Shown here in pieces: positions 1 through 8,500 of a DNA stretch of 53,023 nucleotides; position 1 is the stretch's first letter; every line of letters starts with the position of its first letter. Made by a program: the position numbers and the translations under genes. The stretch is from a bacterium UBP6_UBA1177. GTDB lineage: Bacteria; UBP6; UBA1177. The DNA is taken from positions 1-53,023 of the forward strand of contig DBYV01000038.1 in the NCBI GenBank assembly GCA_002310995.1. The letters run 5' to 3'. The notes below the pieces were generated by a model that did no database searches, had not been told where the DNA came from, and saw nothing but the letters and a program-made list of their open reading frames with translations.

Positions 1-12
1 TTTTGCTGCCAT
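1..12 (-). CDS. 5' end of an unidentified gene leaving the window
   Basis: Only four codons are visible (Met-Ala-Ala-Lys), read leftwards from an ATG at position 12. The start is supported by a strong ribosome binding site, GGAGGAG on the - strand at 16-22. The gene is divergent from the tRNA/tuf operon. Nothing can be said about its product. Confidence 0.4.
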
Positions 13-238
13 TTTCTCCTCCAAAAATATTAGTAATAAGCAAAAATGCGTTGCAATGTAGCACTATGAAATTTAAAAATCAAGTTTGCGGCAAATAAGG
101 GTATAAACCACTAAAAAGAGTAAACAAAACATAAAACCGACAAAAAAAGAGCCTTAAAATGTGTAATATCGCTTCAGGGTTTTGCATCTGATTTTTTTGT
201 AAAAACCGCATAAAAAAGCAATTTTTTGAAAAAAAATC

Positions 239-266
239 TTGACTTTGAAAATTTTTTGCGTAGAGT
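239..266 (+). promoter_or_regulatory. Probable promoter of the tRNA-tuf-secE operon
   Basis: TTGACT (239-244), a 16-bp spacer, then TAGAGT (261-266). Upstream are A/T runs that could act as an UP element, and downstream is a GC-rich discriminator. Both are typical of stable-RNA promoters under growth-rate control. The first tRNA begins at 303, so the leader would be about 30 nt. The rest of 13-238 is AT-rich, with no ORF or clear structure apart from the leftward start at 12. Confidence 0.6.
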
Positions 267-302
267 CGCCCTGCTTTAACGCTGTTTGAAACTTGAATGT
301 AT

Positions 303-378
303 GCTAGCGTAGCTCAATTGGCAGAGCTCCCGACTTGTAATCGGAAGGTTGCGGGTTCAAGTCCCATCGCTAGCTCCA
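303..378 (+). tRNA. tRNA-Thr (anticodon TGT)
   Basis: A 76-nt cloverleaf with acceptor arms GCTAGCG and CGCTAGC and an encoded CCA end. The anticodon loop CTTGTAA gives anticodon TGT, which reads ACA. It is the first of four tRNAs ahead of tuf, in the same Thr-Tyr-Gly-Thr order as the E. coli thrU-tyrU-glyT-thrT-tufB operon. The outermost anticodon-stem pair looks like a C-A mismatch. Confidence 0.95.
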
Positions 379-385
379 CTTTTTC

Positions 386-470
386 GGAGGGGTTCCCGAG
401 CGGTCAAAGGGATCAGACTGTAAATCTGCCGCCGATGGCTTCGGAGGTTCGAATCCTCCCCCCTCCACCA
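386..470 (+). tRNA. tRNA-Tyr (anticodon GTA)
   Basis: An 85-nt class II tRNA with acceptor arms GGAGGGG and CCCCTCC, a long variable arm, an encoded CCA, and anticodon GTA in the loop CTGTAAA. It lies 7 nt after tRNA-Thr and is presumably cut from the same precursor. Confidence 0.95.
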
Positions 471-477
471 CTTTTGA

Positions 478-554
478 GCGGGAATAGCTCAGCTGGCTAG
501 AGCATTAGCCTTCCAAGCTAAGGGTCGCGGGTTCGAATCCCGTTTCCCGCTCCA
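478..554 (+). tRNA. tRNA-Gly (anticodon TCC)
   Basis: Acceptor arms GCGGGAA and TTCCCGC, encoded CCA, and anticodon loop CTTCCAA giving TCC (reads GGA). Third tRNA of the tuf-linked cluster. Confidence 0.95.
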
Positions 555-567
555 TTCTTTTTGGAAT

Positions 568-644
568 GCCCTCATAGCTCAGACGGCTAGAGTGCATCCT
601 TGGTAAGGATGAGGTCATCGGTTCGATTCCGATTGAGGGCTCCA
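568..644 (+). tRNA. tRNA-Thr (anticodon GGT)
   Basis: Acceptor arms GCCCTCA and TGAGGGC, encoded CCA, and anticodon loop TTGGTAA giving GGT (reads ACC/ACT). Last tRNA before tuf; 63 nt separate it from the tuf start codon. Confidence 0.95.
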
Positions 645-707
645 CTTGGGTTTAATCAAATGAAAACCTTTGGCGGAAGATAATGTAACCTTTAAAAGGA
701 GGAAAAA

Positions 708-1901
708 ATGGCAAAAGCTAAATTTGAAAGAAGCAAACCTCATGTAAACATCGGTACGATAGGTCACGTAGACCACGGCAAAACGACGTTGACGGCAGCA
801 ATTACGAAGACTCTTGCAGCAGTAGGCGGCGCAGAGTTCGTAAGCTACGACAACATCGACAAGGCTCCGGAAGAGAAGGCGAGAGGTATCACGATTGCAA
901 CAGCTCACGTTGAGTATCAGACAGAAAAACGTCACTATGCACACGTTGACTGCCCGGGCCACGCAGACTACGTAAAGAACATGATCACCGGTGCAGCACA
1001 GATGGACGGTGCTATCCTCGTAGTAAGTGCAGCGGACGGTCCTATGCCCCAGACAAGAGAGCACATCCTTCTCAGCCGTCAGGTCGGCGTTCCTTATATG
1101 GTAGTATTCCTTAACAAAGTAGATATGGTTGACGATCCTGAGCTTATCGAGCTCGTTGAGATGGAAATCAGAGAGCTTCTCAGCAAATACGAGTTCCCGG
1201 GCGACGAGATTCCTATAATCAAAGGAAGCGCGCTCAACGCACTCAACTCGGATGATCCGAACGGCCCCGACTGCCAGTGCATCCATGAGCTTATGAAAGC
1301 AATCGACGAGTATATTCCTGATCCTCAGAGAGATATCGATAAACCGTTCCTTATGCCGATCGAAGACGTATTCAGCATCAGCGGCCGTGGAACAGTTGTA
1401 ACTGGCAGAATCGAGCGCGGCGTAATCAAAGTCAGCGACAAGGTTCAGATAGTAGGTATCAAACCGACCCAGGAAACCACGGTTACGGGCGTCGAGATGT
1501 TCAGAAAGCTCCTTGACCAGGGTGAAGCAGGCGACAACGTAGGCTGCCTCCTGAGAGGAACGAAGAAAGACGAAGTAGAAAGAGGCCAGGTTCTCGCGAA
1601 ACCGGGAAGCATCACTCCTCACACCAAATTCATGGGTGAGTGCTACGTACTTACGAAGGATGAAGGCGGACGTCATACACCGTTCTTCACAGGCTACAGA
1701 CCACAGTTCTTCTTCAGAACGACAGACGTTACCGGAACACTTGAGCTTCCGGAAGGCGTAAAGATGGTAATGCCTGGTGACAACGTAACAATCAATGTAA
1801 ACCTCATCGTTCCGATCGCAATGGACGAAGGTCTCCGCTTCGCAATCAGAGAAGGCGGCAGAACGGTCGGTGCCGGTGTCGTTTCCAAAATAATTGAATA
1901 G
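708..1901 (+). CDS. tuf: Translation elongation factor Tu
   Basis: A GTPase that delivers aminoacyl-tRNA to the ribosomal A site. The 397 residues match the usual family length. GTP-binding motifs are intact: GHVDHGKT at residues 19-26, DCPGH at 81-85 and NKVD at 136-139, followed by the two beta-barrel domains. The ATG at 708 follows AGGAGG at 697-702. It sits between the tRNA cluster and rpmG, as in the tufB operon of proteobacteria. Whether a second tuf copy exists cannot be seen. An ORF on the opposite strand (615-1676) is only a shadow of this gene. Confidence 0.99.
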   Translation: MAKAKFERSKPHVNIGTIGHVDHGKTTLTAAITKTLAAVGGAEFVSYDNIDKAPEEKARGITIATAHVEYQTEKRHYAHVDCPGHADYVKNMITGAAQMDGAILVVSAADGPMPQTREHILLSRQVGVPYMVVFLNKVDMVDDPELIELVEMEIRELLSKYEFPGDEIPIIKGSALNALNSDDPNGPDCQCIHELMKAIDEYIPDPQRDIDKPFLMPIEDVFSISGRGTVVTGRIERGVIKVSDKVQIVGIKPTQETTVTGVEMFRKLLDQGEAGDNVGCLLRGTKKDEVERGQVLAKPGSITPHTKFMGECYVLTKDEGGRHTPFFTGYRPQFFFRTTDVTGTLELPEGVKMVMPGDNVTINVNLIVPIAMDEGLRFAIREGGRTVGAGVVSKIIE

Positions 1902-1915
1902 TTTGGAGTTAAAAA

Positions 1916-2092
1916 ATGGGTTCTAAGAAGAAAGTCGGTGCAAGAGTAAAAATTGCTCTTTGCTGTTCTGAGTGTAAGAGAAAAAATTACACAACTATGA
2001 AGAACAAAAAGAACACCGCTGATAAAATGGAAATCAAAAAATACTGTCCTTATGACAGAAAACATACTGTTCATAAGGAAGTAAAGGTTTAG
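1916..2092 (+). CDS. rpmG: 50S ribosomal protein L33
   Basis: A 58-residue basic protein of the large ribosomal subunit, starting MGSKKKVGARVKI. It carries a CSEC (CxxC) pair and, further on, YCPYDRKHT, where the last position of the second zinc knuckle is Asp rather than Cys. Many zinc-type L33 proteins have three cysteines plus Asp, so this looks normal. It begins 14 nt after the tuf stop with GGAG upstream. Its place between tuf and tRNA-Trp/secE is the conserved one. Confidence 0.95.
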   Translation: MGSKKKVGARVKIALCCSECKRKNYTTMKNKKNTADKMEIKKYCPYDRKHTVHKEVKV

Positions 2093-2105
2093 TTGGTTGC
2101 GAGGC

Positions 2106-2181
2106 AGGTCAGTAGTTCAATTGGTAGAGCATCGGTCTCCAAAACCGGGGGTTGCGGGTTCGATTCCTGCCTGGCCTGCCA
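2106..2181 (+). tRNA. tRNA-Trp (anticodon CCA)
   Basis: A 76-nt tRNA with acceptor arms AGGTCAG and CTGGCCT (one G-T wobble), discriminator G, encoded CCA and anticodon loop CTCCAAA. The D-arm and anticodon arm are nearly identical to E. coli tRNA-Trp. It lies inside the protein operon between rpmG and secE, a conserved arrangement. Confidence 0.95.
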
Positions 2182-2199
2182 TTTTTGATTGAGGTTCGT

Positions 2200-2583
2200 A
2201 TGAAAAACGGAAAGATAGTCCTTGGGCTTTATACAGTTTTTTTCCTTGTTCTTATGTATTTCATGACGCAGGCTTCAGACGCTTTGCTCGGAATCAGGGC
2301 TATAGATGTCGCTGATGTAAAACTGCTTTCGTTGCTGCCGGTAAAAAATCTTGTGGGTTTTATCCTTGCAGCAGGAATCACTTTTTATTTCTGGAAAGGG
2401 AGAAAAGGTTTTTACCTTGACGAACTGAACAAGGCGATCGACGAACTCAAAAAAGTTGTAACTCCGACTAAAGAAGAAACAAAAGTCACAACGATTTCTG
2501 TTTTTGTTTTTGTCGGCATCATGCTTGTAGTTTTTGTTGTTTTCGATCTTATCTGGTCGAATATTTCCAGATTGATTTACTAA
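2200..2583 (+). CDS. secE: Preprotein translocase subunit SecE
   Basis: Essential small subunit of the SecYEG channel in the inner membrane. The 127 residues equal the three-helix E. coli-type SecE, with hydrophobic segments near 6-22, 42-64 and 97-120. The conserved amphipathic stretch before the last helix reads ELKKVVTPTKEET; the family normally has Trp-Pro where this protein has Thr-Pro. I chose the ATG at 2200, preceded by GAGG, because the longer frame from 2152 would start inside the tRNA-Trp gene. nusG follows after 15 nt, the usual secE-nusG pair. Confidence 0.93.
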   Translation: MKNGKIVLGLYTVFFLVLMYFMTQASDALLGIRAIDVADVKLLSLLPVKNLVGFILAAGITFYFWKGRKGFYLDELNKAIDELKKVVTPTKEETKVTTISVFVFVGIMLVVFVVFDLIWSNISRLIY

Positions 2584-2598
2584 GCCAGGCGGTCTTTC

Positions 2599-3171
2599 AT
2601 GAAATGGTATGCAATTCACACTCAGACTGGTGACGAAAGCAAACTGAAAAATGCGATCGAACAGTTGATCGAAAAGAAGGGAATGCAGGATTCGTTCGGT
2701 GAGATTATTGTTCCCGAAGTCGAAATAGAAGAAAAAAAAGACGGCAAAACGAAAATTGTTAAAAAGAATCTTTATCCCGGATATGTTTTTATTCAGATGG
2801 AGTTCTCGGAAGATGCTCTTCTGCTGGTAAAAGAAGTTCCTTTTTCGAGAAAACCCCTTTTCATAGGCGAGAAAAAGAGATTCCAGACACCGAAACAAAA
2901 ACAAAGTTTTGCTATGCCAATGGTAATTACGGAAGCCGAGATCCAAAAGATCAAAAAGATGCTCGAAGAGGGCGAGGTTTCCGCTTCTTCCTCTACGATG
3001 TATGAGAAAGGTGAGATGATTCTCATCAAAGATGGTCCTTTCGCAGGGTTTAAAGCCGTTATCGACGACGTAAAGGAAGGAAAAGAAAAGTTAGAAGTAT
3101 TGGTTAATATTTTTGGGCGTTCTACACCCGTCGAGCTTAACTTCTCTCAGGTTGAGAAGGTTGAGGATTAA
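2599..3171 (+). CDS. nusG: Transcription termination/antitermination factor NusG
   Basis: Binds RNA polymerase across the cleft, raises processivity, and links it to Rho or the ribosome. The 190 residues begin with the family signature MKWYAIHTQTGDE (NGN domain, to about 120). They end with a KOW domain around 140-190 containing KDGPFAGFKAVIDDV. The NGN-domain motif NLYPGYVFIQM is present. It lies between secE and rplK as in most bacteria. Confidence 0.97.
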   Translation: MKWYAIHTQTGDESKLKNAIEQLIEKKGMQDSFGEIIVPEVEIEEKKDGKTKIVKKNLYPGYVFIQMEFSEDALLLVKEVPFSRKPLFIGEKKRFQTPKQKQSFAMPMVITEAEIQKIKKMLEEGEVSASSSTMYEKGEMILIKDGPFAGFKAVIDDVKEGKEKLEVLVNIFGRSTPVELNFSQVEKVED

Positions 3172-3192
3172 CATTTTAAGAGGAGTAAAACA

Positions 3193-3615
3193 ATGGCAAA
3201 GAAAGTGATCGCAAACGTAAAGTTGCAGATTCCTGCAGCTGCAGCGAATCCGGCTCCTCCCGTTGGTCCTGCACTCGGACAGCACGGCGTAAACATTATG
3301 GAGTTCTGTAAAGCTTTCAACGCAAGAACACAGGAACAGAAAGGTTATGTAATTCCTGTTGTTATTACGATTTTCAGCGACAGATCATTCACATTTGTTA
3401 CAAAAACTCCGCCTGCTTCCCAGTTGCTTATGAAAGCATTAGACAAGAGTAAAGGATCCGGGGAGCCCAACAAAAAGAAAATCGGTTCTTTGAAGATGGA
3501 TCAGATCGCAGAGATTGCAAAGATGAAACTTGTCGATCTTAACACGACGGATCTTGAAGCTGCAAAACAAATTATTATCGGAACTGCCCGCAGCATGGGC
3601 ATTACCGTTGAGTAA
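3193..3615 (+). CDS. rplK: 50S ribosomal protein L11
   Basis: Part of the GTPase-associated stalk base, binding 23S rRNA. It has 140 residues with the strongly conserved PPVGPALGQHGVNIMEFCKA segment near the start. The Pro-rich N-terminal domain and the C-terminal rRNA-binding domain are both complete. AAGAGGAG lies just before the ATG. It is followed 10 nt later by rplA, with which it is normally co-regulated. Confidence 0.98.
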   Translation: MAKKVIANVKLQIPAAAANPAPPVGPALGQHGVNIMEFCKAFNARTQEQKGYVIPVVITIFSDRSFTFVTKTPPASQLLMKALDKSKGSGEPNKKKIGSLKMDQIAEIAKMKLVDLNTTDLEAAKQIIIGTARSMGITVE

Positions 3616-3625
3616 GGAGGGAAAA

Positions 3626-4333
3626 ATGGCAGCTTGTGGAAAAAGACTCGCAGACGCAGCGAAAAATTTCGACAGAAACGTTAAGTACACCGTTCAGGAA
3701 GCAGTAACGATTCTTCAGAAAAGCGCGTCGAAAAAATTTGATGAAACGGTTGAACTTGCAGTTAACCTCGGTATCAACGCAAAGAAATCGGATCAGATGG
3801 TTCGTGGCGCCACCGTATTCCCTCACGGTGTCGGCAAAGTTGTAAAAGTTTGTGCTATCGTTCCTGCTGACATGGTTGAGCAGGCTAAGAACGCAGGCGC
3901 TGATTTTTACGGCAGCGAAGAGCTTATCGACAAAATCATGCAGGAAGAATGGACCGATTTCGACAAACTGGTCACAATTCCGGCAATGATGGGCAAAATC
4001 GGTAAACTTGGTAAGGTTCTCGGAAGAAAAGGTTTGATGCCGAACCCGAAACTTGGTACTGTCAACAACGACATCACCGCGGCAATCAAACTTGTAAAGG
4101 CCGGTCGTGTTGAGTTTAAAGTCAACAAAGCCGGTGTCCTTTGCTGTATGGTCGGCAAACTCAGTTTCGGTCCCGATAAAATTTACGACAACGTCGTTGA
4201 ATTTATCAAAGACCTTCAGAAACTTAAACCGGCAACGGCAAAAGGCGCATTCATCAAGAAAGTCACGATTTCCTGCACGATGGGACCTGGGCTCAAACTT
4301 GATGAATCAGCTCTCGCTAACGAGGCTAAGTAG
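3626..4333 (+). CDS. rplA: 50S ribosomal protein L1
   Basis: Forms the mobile L1 stalk near the E site. In many bacteria it also represses its own operon by binding the rplK-rplA mRNA. It has 235 residues. Conserved blocks VRGATVFPHGVGK and LGRKGLMPNPKLGTV are present. I chose the ATG at 3626 because GGAGG lies directly upstream; a longer in-frame reading from 3530 would overlap rplK. The L10 leader follows. Confidence 0.97.
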   Translation: MAACGKRLADAAKNFDRNVKYTVQEAVTILQKSASKKFDETVELAVNLGINAKKSDQMVRGATVFPHGVGKVVKVCAIVPADMVEQAKNAGADFYGSEELIDKIMQEEWTDFDKLVTIPAMMGKIGKLGKVLGRKGLMPNPKLGTVNNDITAAIKLVKAGRVEFKVNKAGVLCCMVGKLSFGPDKIYDNVVEFIKDLQKLKPATAKGAFIKKVTISCTMGPGLKLDESALANEAK

Positions 4334-4349
4334 TTTTTTAATAATCGTT

Positions 4350-4423
4350 TCTGGTCGTAGAAGTCGGGTGCCGAAAGGCTTAATTTCCTGTCTGAGACCT
4401 GTCATTGTTCTTCGATGACCAGA
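4350..4423 (+). promoter_or_regulatory. Ribosomal protein L10 leader RNA
   Basis: The 112-nt rplA-rplJ gap contains a structured element closed by TCTGGTC (4350-4356) pairing with GACCAGA (4417-4423), with internal arms. This is the place and shape of the L10 leader, where excess L10-(L7/L12) complex represses rplJ-rplL translation. A covariance search with the Rfam L10 leader model would settle it. Confidence 0.75.
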
Positions 4424-4445
4424 AGTAAATTGATGGAGTTGCTTA

Positions 4446-4967
4446 ATGGAAAAAAGCAAAAAACAACAGATCATCGAGGAGATCAAAGATGCACTTTCCA
4501 AAGCTTCGTCATGCGTTGTAATTGATTTCAACGGAGTAAACATGGAGACTTTCACTCCTTTCCGTAAAGAGTGTGCGAAAGAGCAGGTAAGACTGCTTGT
4601 CGTAAAGAACACTCTTGCGAAACACGCAGTTGAAGGAACTCCTTACGAGGGTATTTCGAAGTTCCTCAGTGGAATGACAGCTCTCGTTCTTACGATGGGA
4701 GATCAGGTAAGCGGTGCAAAAGTCGTCAAGAAAATTGCAAAGAAAGACGAGCGCATCGTTATAAAAGCCGGCGCACTGGATGGCAAAATCCTTTCGGCGA
4801 AAGAAGTGGAAGTCCTCGCAGACCTTCCGAGCAAAGAAGAGCTTCAGGCGAAGCTGCTTGCAACAATGCTTGCTGTACCTCAGAATTTCGTGCGGCTGCT
4901 TAATGCTGTTCCGCAGACTTTTGTACGCTTGCTTGCTGCATACAAAGACAAACTTGAACAGGCTTAG
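4446..4967 (+). CDS. rplJ: 50S ribosomal protein L10
   Basis: Stalk protein that anchors L7/L12 dimers to the ribosome. It has 173 residues. The N-terminal rRNA-binding domain contains VVDFNGVNME-like and VVKNTLAKHAVEGT segments, and the C-terminal helix (about 140-173) binds L7/L12 dimers. It starts after GGAG, 23 nt past the leader's closing stem. It is likely repressed by its own product through that leader. Confidence 0.97.
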   Translation: MEKSKKQQIIEEIKDALSKASSCVVIDFNGVNMETFTPFRKECAKEQVRLLVVKNTLAKHAVEGTPYEGISKFLSGMTALVLTMGDQVSGAKVVKKIAKKDERIVIKAGALDGKILSAKEVEVLADLPSKEELQAKLLATMLAVPQNFVRLLNAVPQTFVRLLAAYKDKLEQA

Positions 4968-5000
4968 TTATTATTAATTTTTTGTTTTATGGAGAAAACA

Positions 5001-5372
5001 ATGACAAAAGAAGAAGTAAAAGAATTTATCAAAGGAATGACCGTTCTCGAACTTTCGGAACTTATTAAAGAACTCGAAGAAGAACTCGGCGTAAGCGCAG
5101 CTGCTCCTGTAGCTGTAGCAGCTGGTCCTGTTGCTGGCGGCGCTGCTGCTCCGGCAGAAGAAAAAACAGAGTTTGATGTTGTTCTTAAATCGGAAGGCGC
5201 AAACAAACTTAACGTCATCAAAGAAGTCCGCGCAATCACCGGTCTTGGCCTCAAAGAAGCTAAAGACCTTGTTGAAGGCCACGGCGTTGTAAAAGAAGGC
5301 GTTTCGAAAGCAGACGCAGAAGCAATTAAAGAAAAACTTGTTGCAGCTGGTGCTGAAGTAGAAGTTAAGTAA
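5001..5372 (+). CDS. rplL: 50S ribosomal protein L7/L12
   Basis: Multicopy stalk protein that recruits translational GTPases. It has 123 residues: an N-terminal dimerisation helix, an Ala/Gly/Pro-rich hinge (about 33-54), and a C-terminal globular domain with the EVRAITGLGLKEAKDLVE motif. I prefer the ATG at 5001, which has GGAG 7 nt upstream. A start at 4989 would add four residues and overlap that GGAG. An attenuator-like pair of hairpins follows before rpoB. Confidence 0.95.
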   Translation: MTKEEVKEFIKGMTVLELSELIKELEEELGVSAAAPVAVAAGPVAGGAAAPAEEKTEFDVVLKSEGANKLNVIKEVRAITGLGLKEAKDLVEGHGVVKEGVSKADAEAIKEKLVAAGAEVEVK

Positions 5373-5385
5373 GTTGCTGAAAATA

Positions 5386-5466
5386 TTCTGCATTTTTTGC
5401 AGAACTCAGTTGTTTTTTTTGAAGGTAAGGCAGTCTTGTGCTGTCTTACCTGATTTTTTATTTTTA
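5386..5466 (+). terminator. rplL-rpoB attenuator: two tandem hairpins
   Basis: The first hairpin is TTCTGCA (5386-5392) with TGCAGAA (5398-5404), followed by a T run at 5413-5420. The second is an 11-bp stem, AGGTAAGGCAG (5423-5433) with CTGTCTTACCT (5441-5451), one G-T pair, then GATTTTTTATTTTT. The second has the form of an intrinsic terminator. Between rplL and rpoB, partial read-through would give more ribosomal protein than polymerase transcript, as at the E. coli attenuator. Confidence 0.75.
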
Positions 5467-5524
5467 GCTTATTCGGATTATTCGGAGTGCCGGAAGATAT
5501 CAGATACCAAACAAAAGAGAGGTA

Positions 5525-8500
5525 ATGATGGGGATCTTAGGACAGCAGAATTATAGAACGAGAAAATGGTTCGGAAAAGTAACAAAAAACGTTACAGACG
5601 TTCCGGATCTTCTTGAAGTGCAGAAGGCTTCTTTCCAGGAGCTACTCCAAAAAGACGTCGCACCTGCGGACAGAAAAAAAATCGGCTTGCACAAAGCGTT
5701 TTTATCGACTTTCCCGATAACAAGTTTCAATAATGCTATTGAACTTACATATTTGGGTTACTCAGTCGGTGAGCCGCAATACGATGTCGACGAATGCAAA
5801 CTCAGAGGGACAACTTACGAGCTTCCTTTGAAAATAAAGGCGGCTTTGACTTCTTATGATGTCGATGAAAACGGGAACAGAAGCAAATTTAACTCTACTA
5901 CGGAGCAGGAGATCCACTTTGGTTCCATTCCATGCATGACTGATTGGGGAACATTTATAATCAATGGAACGGAAAGGGTTATCGTCAATCAGCTCCATCG
6001 TTCCCCCGGAACTTTTTTTGACTGCGATAAAAACAAAACGACAAGCGGAAACGAAGTCTATAGCGCAAGACTTATACCGTATCATGGATCATGGCTTGAT
6101 TTTGAGTTCGATTCCAAGCGACTTCTTTATGTAAAAATAGACAGAAAAAAGAAATTTCTTGCAACTATTTTCCTGAAAGCGTGGGGATACACAACTCAGG
6201 AAATAGTTTCGGCTTTTTATATACCTGAAAAAATTTCGGTTCACGACGGCATTTTTGCTAAAGTCGTCTCCAGAAATGATGAAAATCTTTCCAAACAAAA
6301 AGTACCGGTTGATGTTATCGGACCTGACGACAAAGAACTTGCAAAAGAAGGTAAGAAATTTTCTACTGGTATCATGAAAAAATTGGAGGCTGCGGGTGTC
6401 AGCGAGATCACGCTTCCGGCGGAATATATCCTCGGCAAGCGCCTTTTTGCACCTGTATGTGACCCGAAAACTGGCGAAGTTTTTGCAAATGTAAACGACG
6501 AGATCAACGCTACGCTTCTCGATAACATAACAAAAAAAGGAGTTCAGGAATTTTCGATAATATATTTCGAAAATATGAACTATTCGCCATATCTTTCCAA
6601 TACTCTAAAGGCTGACAAGACCAATTCTAAAGAGGATGCTCTTTTGGAAATATACAGGATGATGGTTCCGTCGAATCCGGTGAAGATCGATGTTGCACAG
6701 GGATATTTTAATGCGCTTTTCCTGAATCCTGAGAATTATGATCTCAGTGAAGTCGGCCGTCTGAGAATGAATTACAAATTCAAAGAGGATGTTCCTTTGT
6801 CTGAAAGACAGCTCAGAAAGGAAGATGTAATGAATTCAATCATCTGTCTTCTTGAACTTACTGACGGTAGAGGGAAAGTAGACGACATCGATCACCTTGG
6901 AAACAGAAGGGTCCGTCTTGTCGGTGAACTTCTTGAAGATACTTTCAAGACAGGTCTTCTCAAGATGTCGCACAGTATAAAGGAAAAACTTGCCGGCGGT
7001 TCTCCTGACAATAACCAGTCGCCATACGAGGTTATCAGCTATAAGCAGGTTTCCGCTGTACTGAAAGACTTCTTTACCGGTGGAACGCTCAGCCAGTTTA
7101 TGGATCATACGAACGTTCTTTCTGAGATGACCCATAAGAGAAGACTTTCTGCTTTGGGTCCCGGCGGTTTGACACGTGACCACGCAGGTTTTGATGTCCG
7201 AGACGTTCACAGAACGCACTACGGCCGTATCTGCCCGGTTGAAACCCCCGAAGGTCCTAACGTAGGTCTTATCGTTTCTCTTACAACTTTCGCTAGAATA
7301 GACAAATTTGGATACATCGAGACTCCTTACAGAGTCGTCAAAAACTGCAAAGTAACTGATGAAGTTGTCTACCTTGATGCAATAAAGGAAGAAAACGAAG
7401 TCATCATGCCGTCTTCGGTAAAACTTGATAAGAAGGGAATGATAATCGACGAGATCGTCAATGCTAGAAAAGAGGGTGAACCTGTCAGAGTTCCTCGTGA
7501 AGAAGTAACTCTTGTCGACCTTGTTCCCGTTCAGCTTGTTTCTGTTTCGGCAGCGCTGATTCCGTTCCTTGAGCACGATGACGCAAACAGAGCCCTGATG
7601 GGTTCTAACATGCAGCGTCAGGCTGTTCCGCTTGTCAGAACGGATGCTCCGCTTGTCGGAACAGGTATGGAAAAGTATGTTGCGAGAGACTCGGGATATA
7701 CTCTTTTCGCTCAGAGAGACGGTATGGTCGTAAAGGTTGATTCAAGCAGAATCGTTGTTAAAGTCGAGGAGAATAACAACGTTGATGTCGATATTTATAA
7801 CCTTATAAAGTTCAAACGTTCCAACCAGAATACGGCGATCAACCAGCGTCCGGTCGTATCTGTCGGTGATTTTGTAAGAAAGGGCGATGTTATTGCTGAC
7901 GGCCCCGCTATCAACCGCGGTGAACTGGCGCTCGGTAAAAATGTTCTTATCGCTTTCATGCCGTGGAACGGTTACAACTACGAGGACTCTGTTCTTGTTA
8001 ACCGCAGACTTCTCAAGGACGATTATTACACATCGGTTCATATTGAAGAGTTCATCTGCGAAGCAAGAGACACGAAGAGAGGGCCTGAAGAGATTACAGC
8101 CGACATTCCGAATGCATCCGACGAGATTTTGAGAAAACTTGACGAGAGCGGTATCATCAGGATCGGCCAGAAGATAAAACCCGGCGATATACTTGTCGGT
8201 AAGGTAACACCTAAAGGTGAAACGGTTCTTACTCCGGAAGAAAAACTTCTCAGAGCTATATTCGGCGAAAAAGCCGGTGATGTAAAAGACAATTCGCTCT
8301 ATGTTCATCCTGGCACAGAAGGTGTTGTCATTGACACAAGAATCTTTGCTAGAAAAGGTATCAAGAAGGATAACCGCTTAAAAGAGCAGATGCAGGAACA
8401 GATGGATGCCGTCAAGAGAAACCGTGATGACGAAGTCCGTATTATTGAAAAACATACCTACGAACTTATCAGAAAAATGTTTGTAGGTAAAAAAACAGAT

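Noticed and set aside
615..1676. Long ORF antisense to tuf
   Set aside because: It is a shadow of tuf codon use; tuf is certain and the antisense protein has no recognisable features.
2152..2199. Longer start for secE
   Set aside because: Lies within tRNA-Trp; the ATG at 2200 gives the usual SecE length.
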